Assembly (NCBI GenBank): GCA_947493585.1
Contig: CANLRI010000001.1
Location: 1,612,001 to 1,676,000, forward strand
DNA: 64,000 nt
Direction of reading: 5' to 3'
From: an uncultured Planococcus sp.
GTDB taxonomy: Bacteria > Bacillota > Bacilli > Bacillales_A > Planococcaceae
Shown: positions 1 to 8,323 of the stretch, in pieces
Position numbering within the stretch: the stretch's first letter is position 1
Layout: every line of letters begins with the position of its first letter
Program-made: the position numbers and the translations under genes
The notes under the pieces: generated by a model
The model's database searches: none
What the model was told of the DNA's origin: nothing
What the model saw: only the letters and a program-made list of their open reading frames with translations

Positions 1-587
1 ATAACTGGACAGTCGCTAACCTATCCAGCGCAGCAAACTATTTCCACATTCTCCGCCGCCAGGCGAAAATGCTTGGGGAAGAAGCGATCCGCCCATTGAT
101 CATCGTGTCGCCGAAGTCACTTCTGAGACACCCGCTCGTCGGGGCTGAAGTCGATCAATTGGCAGAAGGCAAGTTCGAGACAGTGATCGAACAGCCGGGC
201 ATGGGGCAGGATGCGAAGAAAGTGAAACGCCTGCTATTCGCTAGCGGTAAGATGGCCATCGATTTGGCGGAACGCGTCAAAGACGGAAAAGGCTACGAGT
301 GGGCGCATATCGTCCGCGTCGAGCAGTTGTATCCGTTCCCGGCTGAAAAAATCAAAGCGATTGTCGACCGCTACCCGAATGCCAAGGAATTGGCTTGGGT
401 CCAGGAAGAGCCGCAAAATATGGGGTCTTGGTCATTTGCCGACCCTTACTTGCGCGAACTCGCAGATGGCAAAGAAGTGAAATACTACGGACGCATGAAG
501 CGCCAAAGCCCTGCAGAAGGCGACGGCGAGTCACATAAAGTCGAACAGGCACGCATCATCGATGAAGCTCTAGCTAAATCGAAATGA
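1..587 (+). CDS. odhA: 2-oxoglutarate dehydrogenase E1 component, C-terminal part (cut by window edge)
   Basis: E1 is the thiamin-diphosphate-dependent decarboxylase of the 2-oxoglutarate dehydrogenase complex in the TCA cycle (cytoplasm). The reading frame is open from base 3 to the TGA at 585-587, with no start in the window, so about 195 C-terminal residues are present. The visible part has the family's C-terminal pattern: NYFHILRRQ near the edge, then KSLLRHP, a VEQLYPFP stretch and a WVQEEPQNMG motif. odhB follows after 24 bp with its own ribosome binding site, the usual odhAB operon. Identification rests on these motifs and on the neighbour; it is secure. Confidence 0.96.
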   Translation, partial: NWTVANLSSAANYFHILRRQAKMLGEEAIRPLIIVSPKSLLRHPLVGAEVDQLAEGKFETVIEQPGMGQDAKKVKRLLFASGKMAIDLAERVKDGKGYEWAHIVRVEQLYPFPAEKIKAIVDRYPNAKELAWVQEEPQNMGSWSFADPYLRELADGKEVKYYGRMKRQSPAEGDGESHKVEQARIIDEALAKSK

Positions 588-611
588 TGAACTTTTAAGG
601 AGGAATTAATT

Positions 612-1892
612 GTGGCAGAGATCAAAGTACCGGAATTAGCAGAATCGATTACAGAAGGAACAATCGCCCAGTGGCTGAAACAGCCAGGCGATACAGTAGA
701 AAAAGGGGAATTCATCGTTGAACTTGAGACAGACAAAGTCAATGTTGAAGTCATCTCTGAAGAAGCGGGCGTCGTTCAGGAATTGCTCGCTGAAGAAGGC
801 GATACAGTTGAAGTCGGCCAAGTAATCGCAACAGTCGGAGAAGGGTCTGGCGAAGCGGCAGCTTCAGCACCGAAAGAAGAAGCGAAAAAAGAAGAAGCAC
901 CAAAAGAAGATCTTGCTAAAGAAGAAGCGAAGCAAGAAGCTCCTGCAGACCAGGAAGCTGCGCCTACAGAAGAAGAAAGCACTTCTTCTGACCGCACAAT
1001 CGCAAGCCCAGCAGCCCGCAAATTGGCTCGTGAAAAAGGCATCGACCTGGCTTCTATCACCCCAGTAGACCCAATGGGCCGCGTACGCGTCCAAGACGTT
1101 GAAGCACACGGTTCGAAACCGGCAGCGGCTCCAGCTAAACAGGAAGCACCAAAAGCTTCTGCACCTGCAGCGCCTTCTTCTGATGAAGAAAGCGGCCGCG
1201 TGGTCCGTCAAAAAATGACAAGACGCCGCCAGACCATTGCTAAGCGTTTGCTTGAAGTGAAGCAATCGACTGCCATGCTGACGACGTTCAACGAAATCGA
1301 TATGACCAATGTAATGGAACTGCGCAAGCGCAAGAAAGACAAATTCCAGCAAGACCATGACGTTAAGCTTGGATTCATGTCATTCTTCACAAAAGCAGTA
1401 ACTGCTGCATTGAAAAAATACCCATACGTCAATGCTGAAATCGATGGCACGGATGTGCTCTTGAAGCAATTTTATGATGTAGGGATCGCTGTATCGACTG
1501 AAGAAGGCCTTGTAGTGCCGATCGTCCGCGATACGGATAAAAAGAACTTTGCAGAAATCGAAGCGTCTATCGGCGAATTGGCAACAAAAGCACGCGACAA
1601 GAAATTGTCGATCGGCGATATGACCGGCGGATCGTTCACGATCACAAACGGCGGTGTCTTCGGTTCACTCTTGTCTACACCGATCTTGAACGGTACGCAA
1701 GTCGGGATCCTCGGCATGCACACCATCCAGAAGCGCCCGATCGCAGTTGGCGACAATGTTGAAATCCGTCCAATGATGTACGTAGCGCTATCGTATGACC
1801 ACCGCGTCATCGATGGCAGCGATTCTGTTGGATTCTTGAAAACAGTGAAAGAATTGATCGAGAACCCAGAAGACCTATTGCTTGAATCTTAA
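612..1892 (+). CDS. odhB: Dihydrolipoyllysine-residue succinyltransferase (E2 of 2-oxoglutarate dehydrogenase)
   Basis: E2 core of the 2-oxoglutarate dehydrogenase complex; it transfers the succinyl group from its lipoyl arm to CoA. The GTG start at 612 follows an AAGGAGG site. Domains in order: lipoyl domain (about 1-77) with the lipoylated lysine K42 in ETDKV; a long Ala/Glu/Lys/Pro-rich flexible linker; an E3-binding domain (about 130-166, [14 protein letters not shown]); a second short linker; and the catalytic domain (about 200-426) with the active-site HRVIDG motif (H397, D401). At 426 aa it has normal length. A strong terminator follows, so odhAB ends here. Confidence 0.97.
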   Translation: MAEIKVPELAESITEGTIAQWLKQPGDTVEKGEFIVELETDKVNVEVISEEAGVVQELLAEEGDTVEVGQVIATVGEGSGEAAASAPKEEAKKEEAPKEDLAKEEAKQEAPADQEAAPTEEESTSSDRTIASPAARKLAREKGIDLASITPVDPMGRVRVQDVEAHGSKPAAAPAKQEAPKASAPAAPSSDEESGRVVRQKMTRRRQTIAKRLLEVKQSTAMLTTFNEIDMTNVMELRKRKKDKFQQDHDVKLGFMSFFTKAVTAALKKYPYVNAEIDGTDVLLKQFYDVGIAVSTEEGLVVPIVRDTDKKNFAEIEASIGELATKARDKKLSIGDMTGGSFTITNGGVFGSLLSTPILNGTQVGILGMHTIQKRPIAVGDNVEIRPMMYVALSYDHRVIDGSDSVGFLKTVKELIENPEDLLLES

Positions 1893-1901
1893 GACCACAC
1901 C

Positions 1902-1932
1902 AAAAGGCAGCTCCATTGCGGGGCTGCCTTTT
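1902..1932 (+). terminator. Intrinsic terminator after odhB
   Basis: A perfect 10-bp stem (AAAAGGCAGC / GCTGCCTTTT) with an 11-nt loop lies 10 bp after the odhB stop codon, and the 3' arm supplies the T-run. Confidence 0.9.
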
Positions 1933-1969
1933 GTTATGGGATAATGTGGCATAGAGACGGGGGATTTGG

Positions 1970-2569
1970 ATGGAACTGGATTTTTTATGGGAAATGGCGA
2001 TGGAATACGGGTATTTAAGCATGTTCTTGGTAAATTGGCTATTGCTGTTTGGACTGCCGATTCCCAATGAATTCGCTGCCGCATTTTCAGGCGTTGTGAC
2101 GGAAACAAGTGATTTCAAGCCACTTCCTGCTTTTTTATCAGCGTATAGCGGGCTGATTACGAGCAATTTATTTGCCTATGGGCTCGGCTGGCTGTTTGGA
2201 CATCGCTTGATCGCTTGGTTAAAGACAACATTTCTGCAAAGCGGCATCGAACGGTTTCAGCAATTTTTGACCCGCAAAGGCAATTGGGCGATCGCTTTCA
2301 GTTTTTTCCTTCCTGGCGTGCGCTGGGCAATGCCTTATGTCGTAGGGGCTGACCGCTTTCCGCTTGGGCGCTATTTGTTGTTCGCTATGCCTGCCGGATT
2401 TGTCTGGACTTTCGCTTATTTTACATTGGGCCGCAGTTTCCCTTATGCCTATGAAGCGATCCTCGGACATTTGCAATGGTTTTTGATCGCATTATCGACT
2501 ATCGCGGTCATTGGCTTGGTGGGGTATCTTACCATCGTTCGAAAAGGCGGCAAGGGAGGGCAAGTTTGA
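1970..2569 (+). CDS. DedA-family (SNARE-associated/VTT domain) membrane protein
   Basis: A 199-aa polytopic membrane protein of the DedA family, whose members include flippases or transporters for undecaprenyl-phosphate and phospholipids. The sequence shows the family's re-entrant pattern: a hydrophobic N-terminal segment with GLPIPNEF (about 27-34), the amphipathic FLPGVRWAMPYVVG motif (about 110-123) carrying the conserved arginine, then GRYLLF and a C-terminal hydrophobic helix. The start is the ATG behind GGGGGATTTGG. It stands alone between the odhAB terminator and a separate promoter. Which DedA subgroup it belongs to cannot be told from the sequence alone. Confidence 0.88.
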   Translation: MELDFLWEMAMEYGYLSMFLVNWLLLFGLPIPNEFAAAFSGVVTETSDFKPLPAFLSAYSGLITSNLFAYGLGWLFGHRLIAWLKTTFLQSGIERFQQFLTRKGNWAIAFSFFLPGVRWAMPYVVGADRFPLGRYLLFAMPAGFVWTFAYFTLGRSFPYAYEAILGHLQWFLIALSTIAVIGLVGYLTIVRKGGKGGQV

Positions 2570-2594
2570 ATTTCCGAGCAGTTTTCCTTATACT
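2566..2594 (+). promoter_or_regulatory. Sigma-A-like promoter for the DUF6501 gene
   Basis: TTGAAT and TATACT boxes are separated by 17 bp and end about 50 bp before the small gene at 2646. The -35 box overlaps the stop codon of the DedA gene. Confidence 0.6.
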
Positions 2595-2645
2595 GAATAA
2601 AGCAGCAGTACACTACACTCACATTGACAGAAAAGGATGATTCCG

Positions 2646-2843
2646 ATGATACATACCAATTGGCTAGAAAAAGAAACCGTCCGCACCGTTACGTGCAAAC
2701 ACACCGATGCCGACAAATTTTTAGTGTCGAATGTCCTGACAGCGGGGCAACAATATGACGTGAAAAACGAAACGGATGAATTTTTGTTTGTCGTCGACAA
2801 CACAGGTAAAGTCGGCGGCTATTACAAAACTTATTTCGAATGA
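2646..2843 (+). CDS. DUF6501 family small protein
   Basis: A 65-aa protein of unknown function that resembles the DUF6501 family, common in Bacillales. It has no signal peptide or membrane segment. The C-terminal half, with VKNETDEFLFVVDN and a GGYYK motif, is the part I recognise. The start is placed at 2646 because AAAGGA lies 8 bp upstream; an in-frame ATG at 2637 overlaps that ribosome binding site and is unlikely. A promoter precedes the gene and a terminator follows directly, so it is a monocistronic unit placed between odhAB and yojNO. Confidence 0.85.
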   Translation: MIHTNWLEKETVRTVTCKHTDADKFLVSNVLTAGQQYDVKNETDEFLFVVDNTGKVGGYYKTYFE

Positions 2844-2850
2844 TGAACAA

Positions 2851-2876
2851 AAACCGATGAAGCCATCGGTTTTTTC
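2851..2876 (+). terminator. Intrinsic terminator after the DUF6501 gene
   Basis: Stem AAACCGATG / CATCGGTTT with a short loop, followed by T residues, 7 bp after the stop codon. Confidence 0.85.
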
Positions 2877-2898
2877 TATGGAGACAGGAGTGGAGCAA

Positions 2899-3756
2899 AT
2901 GACGATTATCGAAGAAGAGATTAAAAAACGGACGCAGCGGGACCACGCAGAAGATTCGAACCTGGTCGGGGAAGGCGGCTATATCTCACCTGATGAAAAT
3001 TTATGGAACGATATCCTAACAGCCGTCGTGCTGAAAAAACCAGTGCTACTGAAAGGGCCGACGGGAGCAGGGAAAACCAAGCTTGCCGAAAGCATATCTG
3101 ATTTGTTCCAGCAGCCCATTCAAAGCATTAACTGTTCTGTAGACTTGGACGCGGAAGCATTGCTCGGCTTTAAGACATTGGTGCAGCGCGATGGACAAAG
3201 CGCCATTGAATTTGTAGAAGGCCCTGTCGTAACTGCTATGAAACACGGCCATATTCTTTATATCGATGAAATCAACATGGCAAAAGCCGAAACCTTGCCG
3301 ATCCTTCACAGTGCGCTCGACTATCGCCGGATGTTAACCAATCCATTCACCGGTGAAGTGATCCAAGCGCATCCTGACTTCTCGGTAATGGCAGCCATCA
3401 ATGAAGGGTACATCGGGACATCGCCAATGAATGAAGCGCTAAAAAACCGTTTCATTTCCTATCCGATTCCTTATCTATCTGGCGAACAGCTCCGGAACCT
3501 ATGGGACAGGGAATTTCCGGATGCCGACCCGAAACTGAAAACTTTCATGCTAAACTTGGCGGGTGATTTGATGAAGCAAGTGGAGAGCGGCTTAATGTCA
3601 GAAGAAGCCGCATCGATCCGCAGCTTATTGGATGCCACCGCACTCGCAATGCACATCGATGCACTGCGCGCTGTCCGCTACGCCATCGCTGAAAAACTGG
3701 ACGATGAAAGTGAACGGAATTTATTGATGGATTTGGCGAATACTTGGCGAAAGTAG
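2899..3756 (+). CDS. yojN: MoxR-family AAA+ ATPase (YojN-like)
   Basis: A 285-aa AAA+ ATPase of the MoxR/CbbQ/NorQ class. These are chaperone-like ATPases that work with a VWA-domain partner to activate or insert cofactors into target enzymes. Walker A GPTGAGKT is at 53-60, Walker B HILYIDEIN at 118-126, and sensor-type arginines lie in ALKNRF near 195. The start at 2899 has AGGAG 8 bp upstream; the frame continues upstream but overlaps the preceding terminator. The VWA partner yojO follows after 9 bp. In Bacillus subtilis the same pair sits beside odhAB, so the arrangement is conserved. The target of the pair is unknown. Confidence 0.9.
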   Translation: MTIIEEEIKKRTQRDHAEDSNLVGEGGYISPDENLWNDILTAVVLKKPVLLKGPTGAGKTKLAESISDLFQQPIQSINCSVDLDAEALLGFKTLVQRDGQSAIEFVEGPVVTAMKHGHILYIDEINMAKAETLPILHSALDYRRMLTNPFTGEVIQAHPDFSVMAAINEGYIGTSPMNEALKNRFISYPIPYLSGEQLRNLWDREFPDADPKLKTFMLNLAGDLMKQVESGLMSEEAASIRSLLDATALAMHIDALRAVRYAIAEKLDDESERNLLMDLANTWRK

Positions 3757-3765
3757 GGATGCAGG

Positions 3766-5622
3766 ATGACTTCAATCAATCGCTTTATCCAATTCAATAA
3801 CGAAACGGTTGATACGAGGCTCCTCAACCGGATGGAACAACTTGCGAGAGCATTGTCATCCGCTCCTTACTTGCGGTTGACGACAAGGAAATTATGGGAA
3901 TTCCGGCCATCTGAAGGCGCAGTTTCGATGAGTGTATTTTGGCGCCACCGGCCAAAGGAAATCGAGCAAGCTGGTTATCTCTCGGATATTTATCTAGTAA
4001 GCGCTGGATTTTGGCGCCATTTCAGCTTGCGTTCTTGGCGCAGTTTTGAACAAATAGACACTCGCTTGCCGGAACTTGCCACTCAATTGCTATTGATGGC
4101 AGAAGAACTTCGTTTAAGTGACCGCATCACTGCGGAGCGTCCGGGGACCAAGCATGCGTTTGAAGTAAGGGAGAAGATCGTCTCTGGTTTTCATTCCGAT
4201 CAGCTGGAACAGAATCGCAAAAAAGGATTTTGGGCCGACGCGTTCCTAAATGCCGCTTATTTGAAGCTGCGCGGCAAAGACGTGTCGCTAAGCAGTGAAC
4301 TGGATCCATTGTTTTTGTCGTGGACGGAATTATTCAGCGCGGCTTCTACTGAAGATTGTACTAGAACCGTCCAGAAGATTTTGCCGCAGCTGGAATATTT
4401 GCTAGGTTCCGATGCGCTTCATACCTACTATACTTTTGGTGAACCGGCTGAAAAAATGCCGCCGCCAAGGTATCATGAAGGTATTGAGGCGGAGCAGTCC
4501 GAGGAACAAGAAGAGATCGACACGATCGAAGAATGGTTCCAGTCGTGGCACCGTGAAACCGAGTTGAATGATGCCGCTGCCCTTGAGTACGAACTCGAGC
4601 GAGGCGACTCAAAGCTTGCTGATGGAGGCAGGGAAGAAGACGGCGCAGGGGAAGTCGAGCAAACCGGAACAGGGGAGTCGCAAGGCGAACATCGCGAAGA
4701 CAATCTCGCTGATGAACAAAGGAAAGACGAGAAAAAACCCAAAAAAGCAAATGGCCGTTTTGGCTCAGCAAATGATGGCGTCGTTTACTACGAATCGCGC
4801 ATCAAAGCTTTGCCTTTCGACCGCCAGCAGCTGCAGCAATGGCGCAGCGAACAAGCCCCATATGTGCGCGCGTTGCTGAAGGAAATGCAAAAGCGCATGC
4901 AGCAGCGAATTGAAAGCGAACGGACGAATTTGCATGCCGGACGCCTGTCAAAAAACCTATTGCCGCTCGTCACTGACGAACGGCCAAAGCCATTTTACCG
5001 GAAAACCGCCCCTTCAAAGCAATTGGATGCGGTTTTCAGCTTGATGATCGACGGTTCCGCTTCGATGGTCGACAAGCTCGACGAGACAAAGCAGGCGGTG
5101 CTATTATTCCACGATGTGCTCAGGTCGCTCAATATTCCGCATGAAATCGCGGTATTTTACGAAGATGCCTACGAAGCCGGAGATGACATGCAGCCTAATT
5201 ATTTTGAATGGCTGCATAAATTCACCGACGGCATGGCCGACCACTCGGCTGAGATTCTCTCGCTCGATGCCCATGAAGACAATCGTGACGGCTTTGCGAT
5301 TCGCTGGATGGCCGAGCGTCTGAAACAACGTCCGGAAAAGCATCGCTTCATGCTGGTCTTTTCGGATGGCGAGCCGTCTGCTTACAATTACGCCGACAAT
5401 GGCATCATCGACACGGCTCAAGCCGTGTCGGAAACCGAAAAGATGGGCATTGAAGTGATGCATCTGTTTTTGAGTGGTGAATCGACAAGCGAAGAACAAG
5501 CCGCATTCTACAGGATGCTCTACGGCAATAAATCGGTCAGCGCTGATTCACTGGAGCAATTTGTCGAGCAGACGCTGCGCTTATTGAAACGCACCTTGCA
5601 TTTGGTTGTACAGTCATTATGA
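3766..5622 (+). CDS. yojO: VWA-domain protein, partner of the MoxR ATPase (YojO-like)
   Basis: A 618-aa cytoplasmic protein. The N-terminal 230 residues are helical and of unknown function. Residues about 240-330 are highly acidic and low in complexity (Glu/Asp/Lys-rich). The C-terminal third is a von Willebrand A domain with a MIDAS motif DGSAS (D429, S431, S433), as in CobT and NorD. Such proteins pair with MoxR/NorQ ATPases in metal or cofactor insertion. The ATG at 3766 lies 9 bp after yojN, so the two genes form one transcription unit. A strong terminator follows. The enzyme they serve is not evident. Confidence 0.88.
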   Translation: MTSINRFIQFNNETVDTRLLNRMEQLARALSSAPYLRLTTRKLWEFRPSEGAVSMSVFWRHRPKEIEQAGYLSDIYLVSAGFWRHFSLRSWRSFEQIDTRLPELATQLLLMAEELRLSDRITAERPGTKHAFEVREKIVSGFHSDQLEQNRKKGFWADAFLNAAYLKLRGKDVSLSSELDPLFLSWTELFSAASTEDCTRTVQKILPQLEYLLGSDALHTYYTFGEPAEKMPPPRYHEGIEAEQSEEQEEIDTIEEWFQSWHRETELNDAAALEYELERGDSKLADGGREEDGAGEVEQTGTGESQGEHREDNLADEQRKDEKKPKKANGRFGSANDGVVYYESRIKALPFDRQQLQQWRSEQAPYVRALLKEMQKRMQQRIESERTNLHAGRLSKNLLPLVTDERPKPFYRKTAPSKQLDAVFSLMIDGSASMVDKLDETKQAVLLFHDVLRSLNIPHEIAVFYEDAYEAGDDMQPNYFEWLHKFTDGMADHSAEILSLDAHEDNRDGFAIRWMAERLKQRPEKHRFMLVFSDGEPSAYNYADNGIIDTAQAVSETEKMGIEVMHLFLSGESTSEEQAAFYRMLYGNKSVSADSLEQFVEQTLRLLKRTLHLVVQSL

Positions 5623-5635
5623 TGAAGAACGCAAC

Positions 5636-5667
5636 AACCCTTCGCAAAAAATGCGAAGGGTTTTTTT
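5636..5667 (+). terminator. Intrinsic terminator after yojO (copy 1 of a duplicated hairpin)
   Basis: A 9-10 bp stem (AACCCTTCGCA / TGCGAAGGGTT) with a poly-A loop and seven T residues. A 23-nt core (5638-5660) is repeated exactly at 6029-6051. Confidence 0.9.
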
Positions 5668-6024
5668 CAGCTTACCGAGAAAGTTAAGAAGTCGTATTCT
5701 CCGAAGCTTATCGCTCGCTTTCCGTGGGCTCGCGCCCAAGCCTCCTCAGTCGTTCTGAAAATCTTGTGCTCAACTCTCCCAGTGGTCGAGCATCGCAGAA
5801 AACCCGCTTGCTCCCACATCTGCATGGCAGATGCGTCGCAAATGAATGCGCTCAGCTAAACTTCGCTCATTCATTCCTTGCGGGGTCTCGGTCGACTCGC
5901 TGATCTACTGGAGTCGAGCAAACGCTTCTCCAAATACTTAGAAAGATCATTGATTATTGAATGTAGAAAAAACGACTCCATTCTATTTCGCAATGGATTT
6001 ATAGACTTCTTCAACACTCTGTAA
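5668..6024. repeat. Gene-free segment with internal inverted repeats, possibly a dispersed intergenic element
   Basis: About 360 bp between convergent genes with no credible reading frame. It contains a perfect CATCTGC/GCAGATG hairpin near 5818-5834, an AATGAATG...CATTCATT inverted repeat near 5840-5876, and GC-rich blocks reading CGCTTTCCGTGGGC (about 5712) and CCTTGCGGGGTC (about 5877). The latter resemble intergenic repeats I recall from Bacillales genomes, but I cannot confirm this here. Both ends carry the same terminator core. No second copy was noticed in the window. Confidence 0.4.
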
Positions 6025-6056
6025 AAACCCCTTCGCAAAAAATGCGAAGGGGTTTT
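6025..6056 (-). terminator. Intrinsic terminator after yaaN (copy 2 of the duplicated hairpin)
   Basis: The same hairpin as at 5636-5667 with one extra G-C pair (CCCC...GGGG). It lies 3 bp beyond the yaaN stop codon and is symmetrical enough to act in both directions. Confidence 0.85.
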
Positions 6057-6059
6057 CTA

Positions 6060-7229
6060 TCAATTCTTTTCCTGGCCATCGTGGATGGCGAGCAGGCGTT
6101 GCTTCAAGTCTTCTTCCATGCGGCCGATTTCAAGCTCTGCCGCTTTGCGGTTGCGGCGGCCTTCTGCCTGGATTTTCAAGGTTTCTTCAATCGTCTCAAG
6201 CAAATTCTCTTGCGTCTGCTTCAAAGTCTCGATTTCGACGATGCCGCGCTCGTTCTCGCGTGCCGTTTCGATCGAATTCATCTTAAGCATTTCCGAGTTT
6301 TTCAATAACAGCTCATTTGTGGTGGCGGTTACTTGTTTTTGTGCTTCGACAGCTTTCATCTGCTTGTTCAAGGTCAAAGCGATAGCGATCTGGTTTTTCC
6401 ATAAAGGAATGGATGTCATGATCGACGATTGGATTTTTTCTGCCAAGGTTTGGTTGGTCTGTTGGATCATTCGGATTTGCGGCGCACTCTGGATGGTGAT
6501 CTGGCGCGACAATTGCAAGTCATACAAACGTTTTTCCAAGCGGTCCACATACTGAACCATATCGTTCACTTCCTGATAAGCCATCTGGTCATTGGAAGCT
6601 TCGGCTTTTTTGCGCAGTGCGGGAATCGTTTCGTTCATGATTTCGTCCCGTTTGATTTCCGCAGCTGCGATATAGACGTTCAAGGCCTGGAAATACGTCT
6701 TGTTCTGGTCATATAATTGCTCCAGCATCTGGACATCTTCCAACAAGCCGCGTTTTGAATGGTCAAGCTGGACGCTGATGCGGTCAACTTGTGTGCTTAA
6801 CTTTTGGTATTTGCTCATCATTTCCTGGACCGAATACTTTGCGCGATTGAACACTTTGCGCAGGCCTTTTTGCTTTTTCTGCGTCAGTTCTTCCGGATTC
6901 AGCTGTTCAAGCTTTTTCATCAGGTCATGGAGCACATCACCGACAGGGCCGATATCTTTTCGCTGGACGTGATCGAGCATTTTATGCGAAAACTGGCTCA
7001 ACTGGTTTTGGGCATTGGCGCCGTAAGTGAGGATGGCTTCACGGTTGCCCGTCGGAATTTGTTTAGCCAATTCACGGGCTTTTTCCTGCTCCTCGGCACT
7101 CAAGCGGTCAAGCAGTGCGACAGGCTGTCCGTCCGTCTGCGCCAACTGCGTCTGCTGAGATGTTTGCTCCATGCCGAAAGGGGTCCCAAGAAGCTCATCC
7201 AGCTCATTTCTCGTCTGATTGTTGGTCAT
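6060..7229 (-). CDS. yaaN: Toxic anion resistance protein, TelA/YaaN family
   Basis: A 389-aa cytoplasmic, mostly helical, coiled-coil-prone protein of the TelA family, originally tied to tellurite resistance and now usually viewed as a cell-envelope or stress-linked protein. The N-terminal 45 residues are polar; the rest is charged helices with long heptad-like stretches (for example MLEQLYDQNKTYFQALNVYIAA). The start at 7229 has AAGGAG 9 bp upstream and overlaps the end of xpaC by 26 bp in another frame, so translation is probably coupled. xpaC-yaaN is a conserved Bacillales pair. Confidence 0.92.
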   Translation of the reverse strand: MTNNQTRNELDELLGTPFGMEQTSQQTQLAQTDGQPVALLDRLSAEEQEKARELAKQIPTGNREAILTYGANAQNQLSQFSHKMLDHVQRKDIGPVGDVLHDLMKKLEQLNPEELTQKKQKGLRKVFNRAKYSVQEMMSKYQKLSTQVDRISVQLDHSKRGLLEDVQMLEQLYDQNKTYFQALNVYIAAAEIKRDEIMNETIPALRKKAEASNDQMAYQEVNDMVQYVDRLEKRLYDLQLSRQITIQSAPQIRMIQQTNQTLAEKIQSSIMTSIPLWKNQIAIALTLNKQMKAVEAQKQVTATTNELLLKNSEMLKMNSIETARENERGIVEIETLKQTQENLLETIEETLKIQAEGRRNRKAAELEIGRMEEDLKQRLLAIHDGQEKN

Positions 7230-7908
7230 TTTCCATGTCTCCTTTATGTTCGATTTGCTGTTGCTGATCGATTGTTCGTGTATTGTGCTGGTCGACAGCG
7301 AGCCGCGCATAATCAAGCTCCATACGCAATTGCTCCACATCCGTAGACAACACGCGTTTTAAGTCAGCTTCCATCACATGCTGCAATGACCGAAGCATTT
7401 CCCGTGTTTCTTGGAGTGCAATGCGCATCTCCATGTCTTTAACTGGCTGCCCGACCAATAAGCTATATTTGCCGGTCAACTCGATGGCAGAATCCAGATG
7501 CGAATAGAAGAACGGCTCTGCCAAGTAAAATTTACGAGGATTTTGCTGGACGATCATTAAAATTCTATTCGCGATTTTCACCATATCCATCAATTGCTTG
7601 AAAGAGGAAATGGAACGTACTTTATAGTATTGGCTTTGCAAGGTTTTGATTTTTTCTTTGCCTTCCTTGATCTGCACGCGGATATTCCGGTATTCGCTTC
7701 TAGTCATGCCGAGCTGCTTGGAGTCGCTCGACAGCTGGTATTGCTTCATCGATGTATTGCTGGCAAGATAAGTGCCGGCTGCAACAGCACCGGAAGCAAG
7801 CAGCCCGATCTCCGCTCCTAAATAGAGAATCGGGAACATGGCGGACATAAGAGGGAGGCTGACCGATTGTCTTTTGATGAAGTTTTCGATCGGCTTAATG
7901 GGTTTCAT
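7204..7908 (-). CDS. xpaC: XpaC-like protein (5-bromo-4-chloroindolyl phosphate hydrolysis family)
   Basis: A 234-aa protein of the XpaC family, named after a Bacillus subtilis gene linked to X-phosphate hydrolysis; its real role is unknown. It has one hydrophobic hairpin (about 18-48, rich in Gly/Ala) followed by a charged helical region with SFKQLMDMVKIANRI and LQETREMLRSLQ. There is no phosphatase motif. AAGGAGG precedes the ATG at 7908. It is the first gene of a two-gene unit with yaaN and overlaps it, suggesting that the products act together at the membrane. Confidence 0.88.
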   Translation of the reverse strand: MKPIKPIENFIKRQSVSLPLMSAMFPILYLGAEIGLLASGAVAAGTYLASNTSMKQYQLSSDSKQLGMTRSEYRNIRVQIKEGKEKIKTLQSQYYKVRSISSFKQLMDMVKIANRILMIVQQNPRKFYLAEPFFYSHLDSAIELTGKYSLLVGQPVKDMEMRIALQETREMLRSLQHVMEADLKRVLSTDVEQLRMELDYARLAVDQHNTRTIDQQQQIEHKGDMENDQQSDEK

Positions 7909-8146
7909 GCTTTAACCTCCTTAACGGCTACTAAACTATACGTGCGGCGCGGGAAAAAGTTTCATTGCGCGCTTCTCTACCCCTTATTTTACGTGAACGG
8001 GAGAGTCAATACAAACTTCCGGACCGTTTAGTTGGTGCCACAATAAGGCTTTACAAATTCCCATTAATTTGGCATAATGCAGTTAAGGATTTTCAGGAAG
8101 CCTGAAAAAATAGTTTGGAAAAGATTCAGAAAGTTTTTAGATTTGT
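7909..8146. other. Intergenic region between xpaC and the cold-shock gene
   Basis: A divergent spacer upstream of the csp promoter. It must hold the promoter for xpaC-yaaN, but I could not place one with confidence. No convincing small gene was found. Confidence 0.4.
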
Positions 8147-8174
8147 TTGACTTTTATAGTCAATTTGATATAAT
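8147..8174 (+). promoter_or_regulatory. Sigma-A-like promoter of the cold-shock gene
   Basis: TTGACT (8147-8152) and TATAAT (8169-8174) with a 16-bp spacer. Transcription would start near 8181-8183, giving a leader of about 142 nt. Confidence 0.75.
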
Positions 8175-8182
8175 TAAGGTAA

Positions 8183-8290
8183 TTCAACATACGAACTTCC
8201 GCAACAGCTATTCACATATTCCCAAAAGTGATCAGCAAGTGTCGGTACTTTTGGGAATATGTGAATTTTTTTATGAAGGTTCGCATATTG
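8183..8290 (+). promoter_or_regulatory. Structured 5' leader of the cold-shock gene with a perfect 19-bp hairpin
   Basis: A perfect 19-bp inverted repeat (8211-8229 with 8247-8265) has a 17-nt loop and is followed directly by seven T residues, like an intrinsic terminator. A weaker outer stem is possible between 8184-8200 and 8274-8290 (about 14 of 17 positions pair, counting one G-U). The structure fills nearly the whole leader and ends about 20 nt before the ribosome binding site. It could be a temperature-responsive attenuator, an RNA stability element or a folding switch; the sequence does not decide which. Confidence 0.8.
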
Positions 8291-8323
8291 AAAAATTTTG
8301 TTTACCACAGGAGGTAATTTAAC

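Noticed and set aside
850..1000. Repetitive GAAGAAGC-like stretch in odhB
   Set aside because: It encodes the Ala/Glu/Lys-rich linker between lipoyl and binding domains, so it is codon-level low complexity and not a DNA repeat element.
4730..4760. Possible frameshift in yojO at an A-rich stretch (Lys run)
   Set aside because: The frame continues cleanly into the VWA domain with an intact MIDAS motif.
8077..8322. 81-codon frame upstream of the cold-shock gene
   Set aside because: It runs through the csp promoter and both arms of the leader hairpin and has no ribosome binding site.
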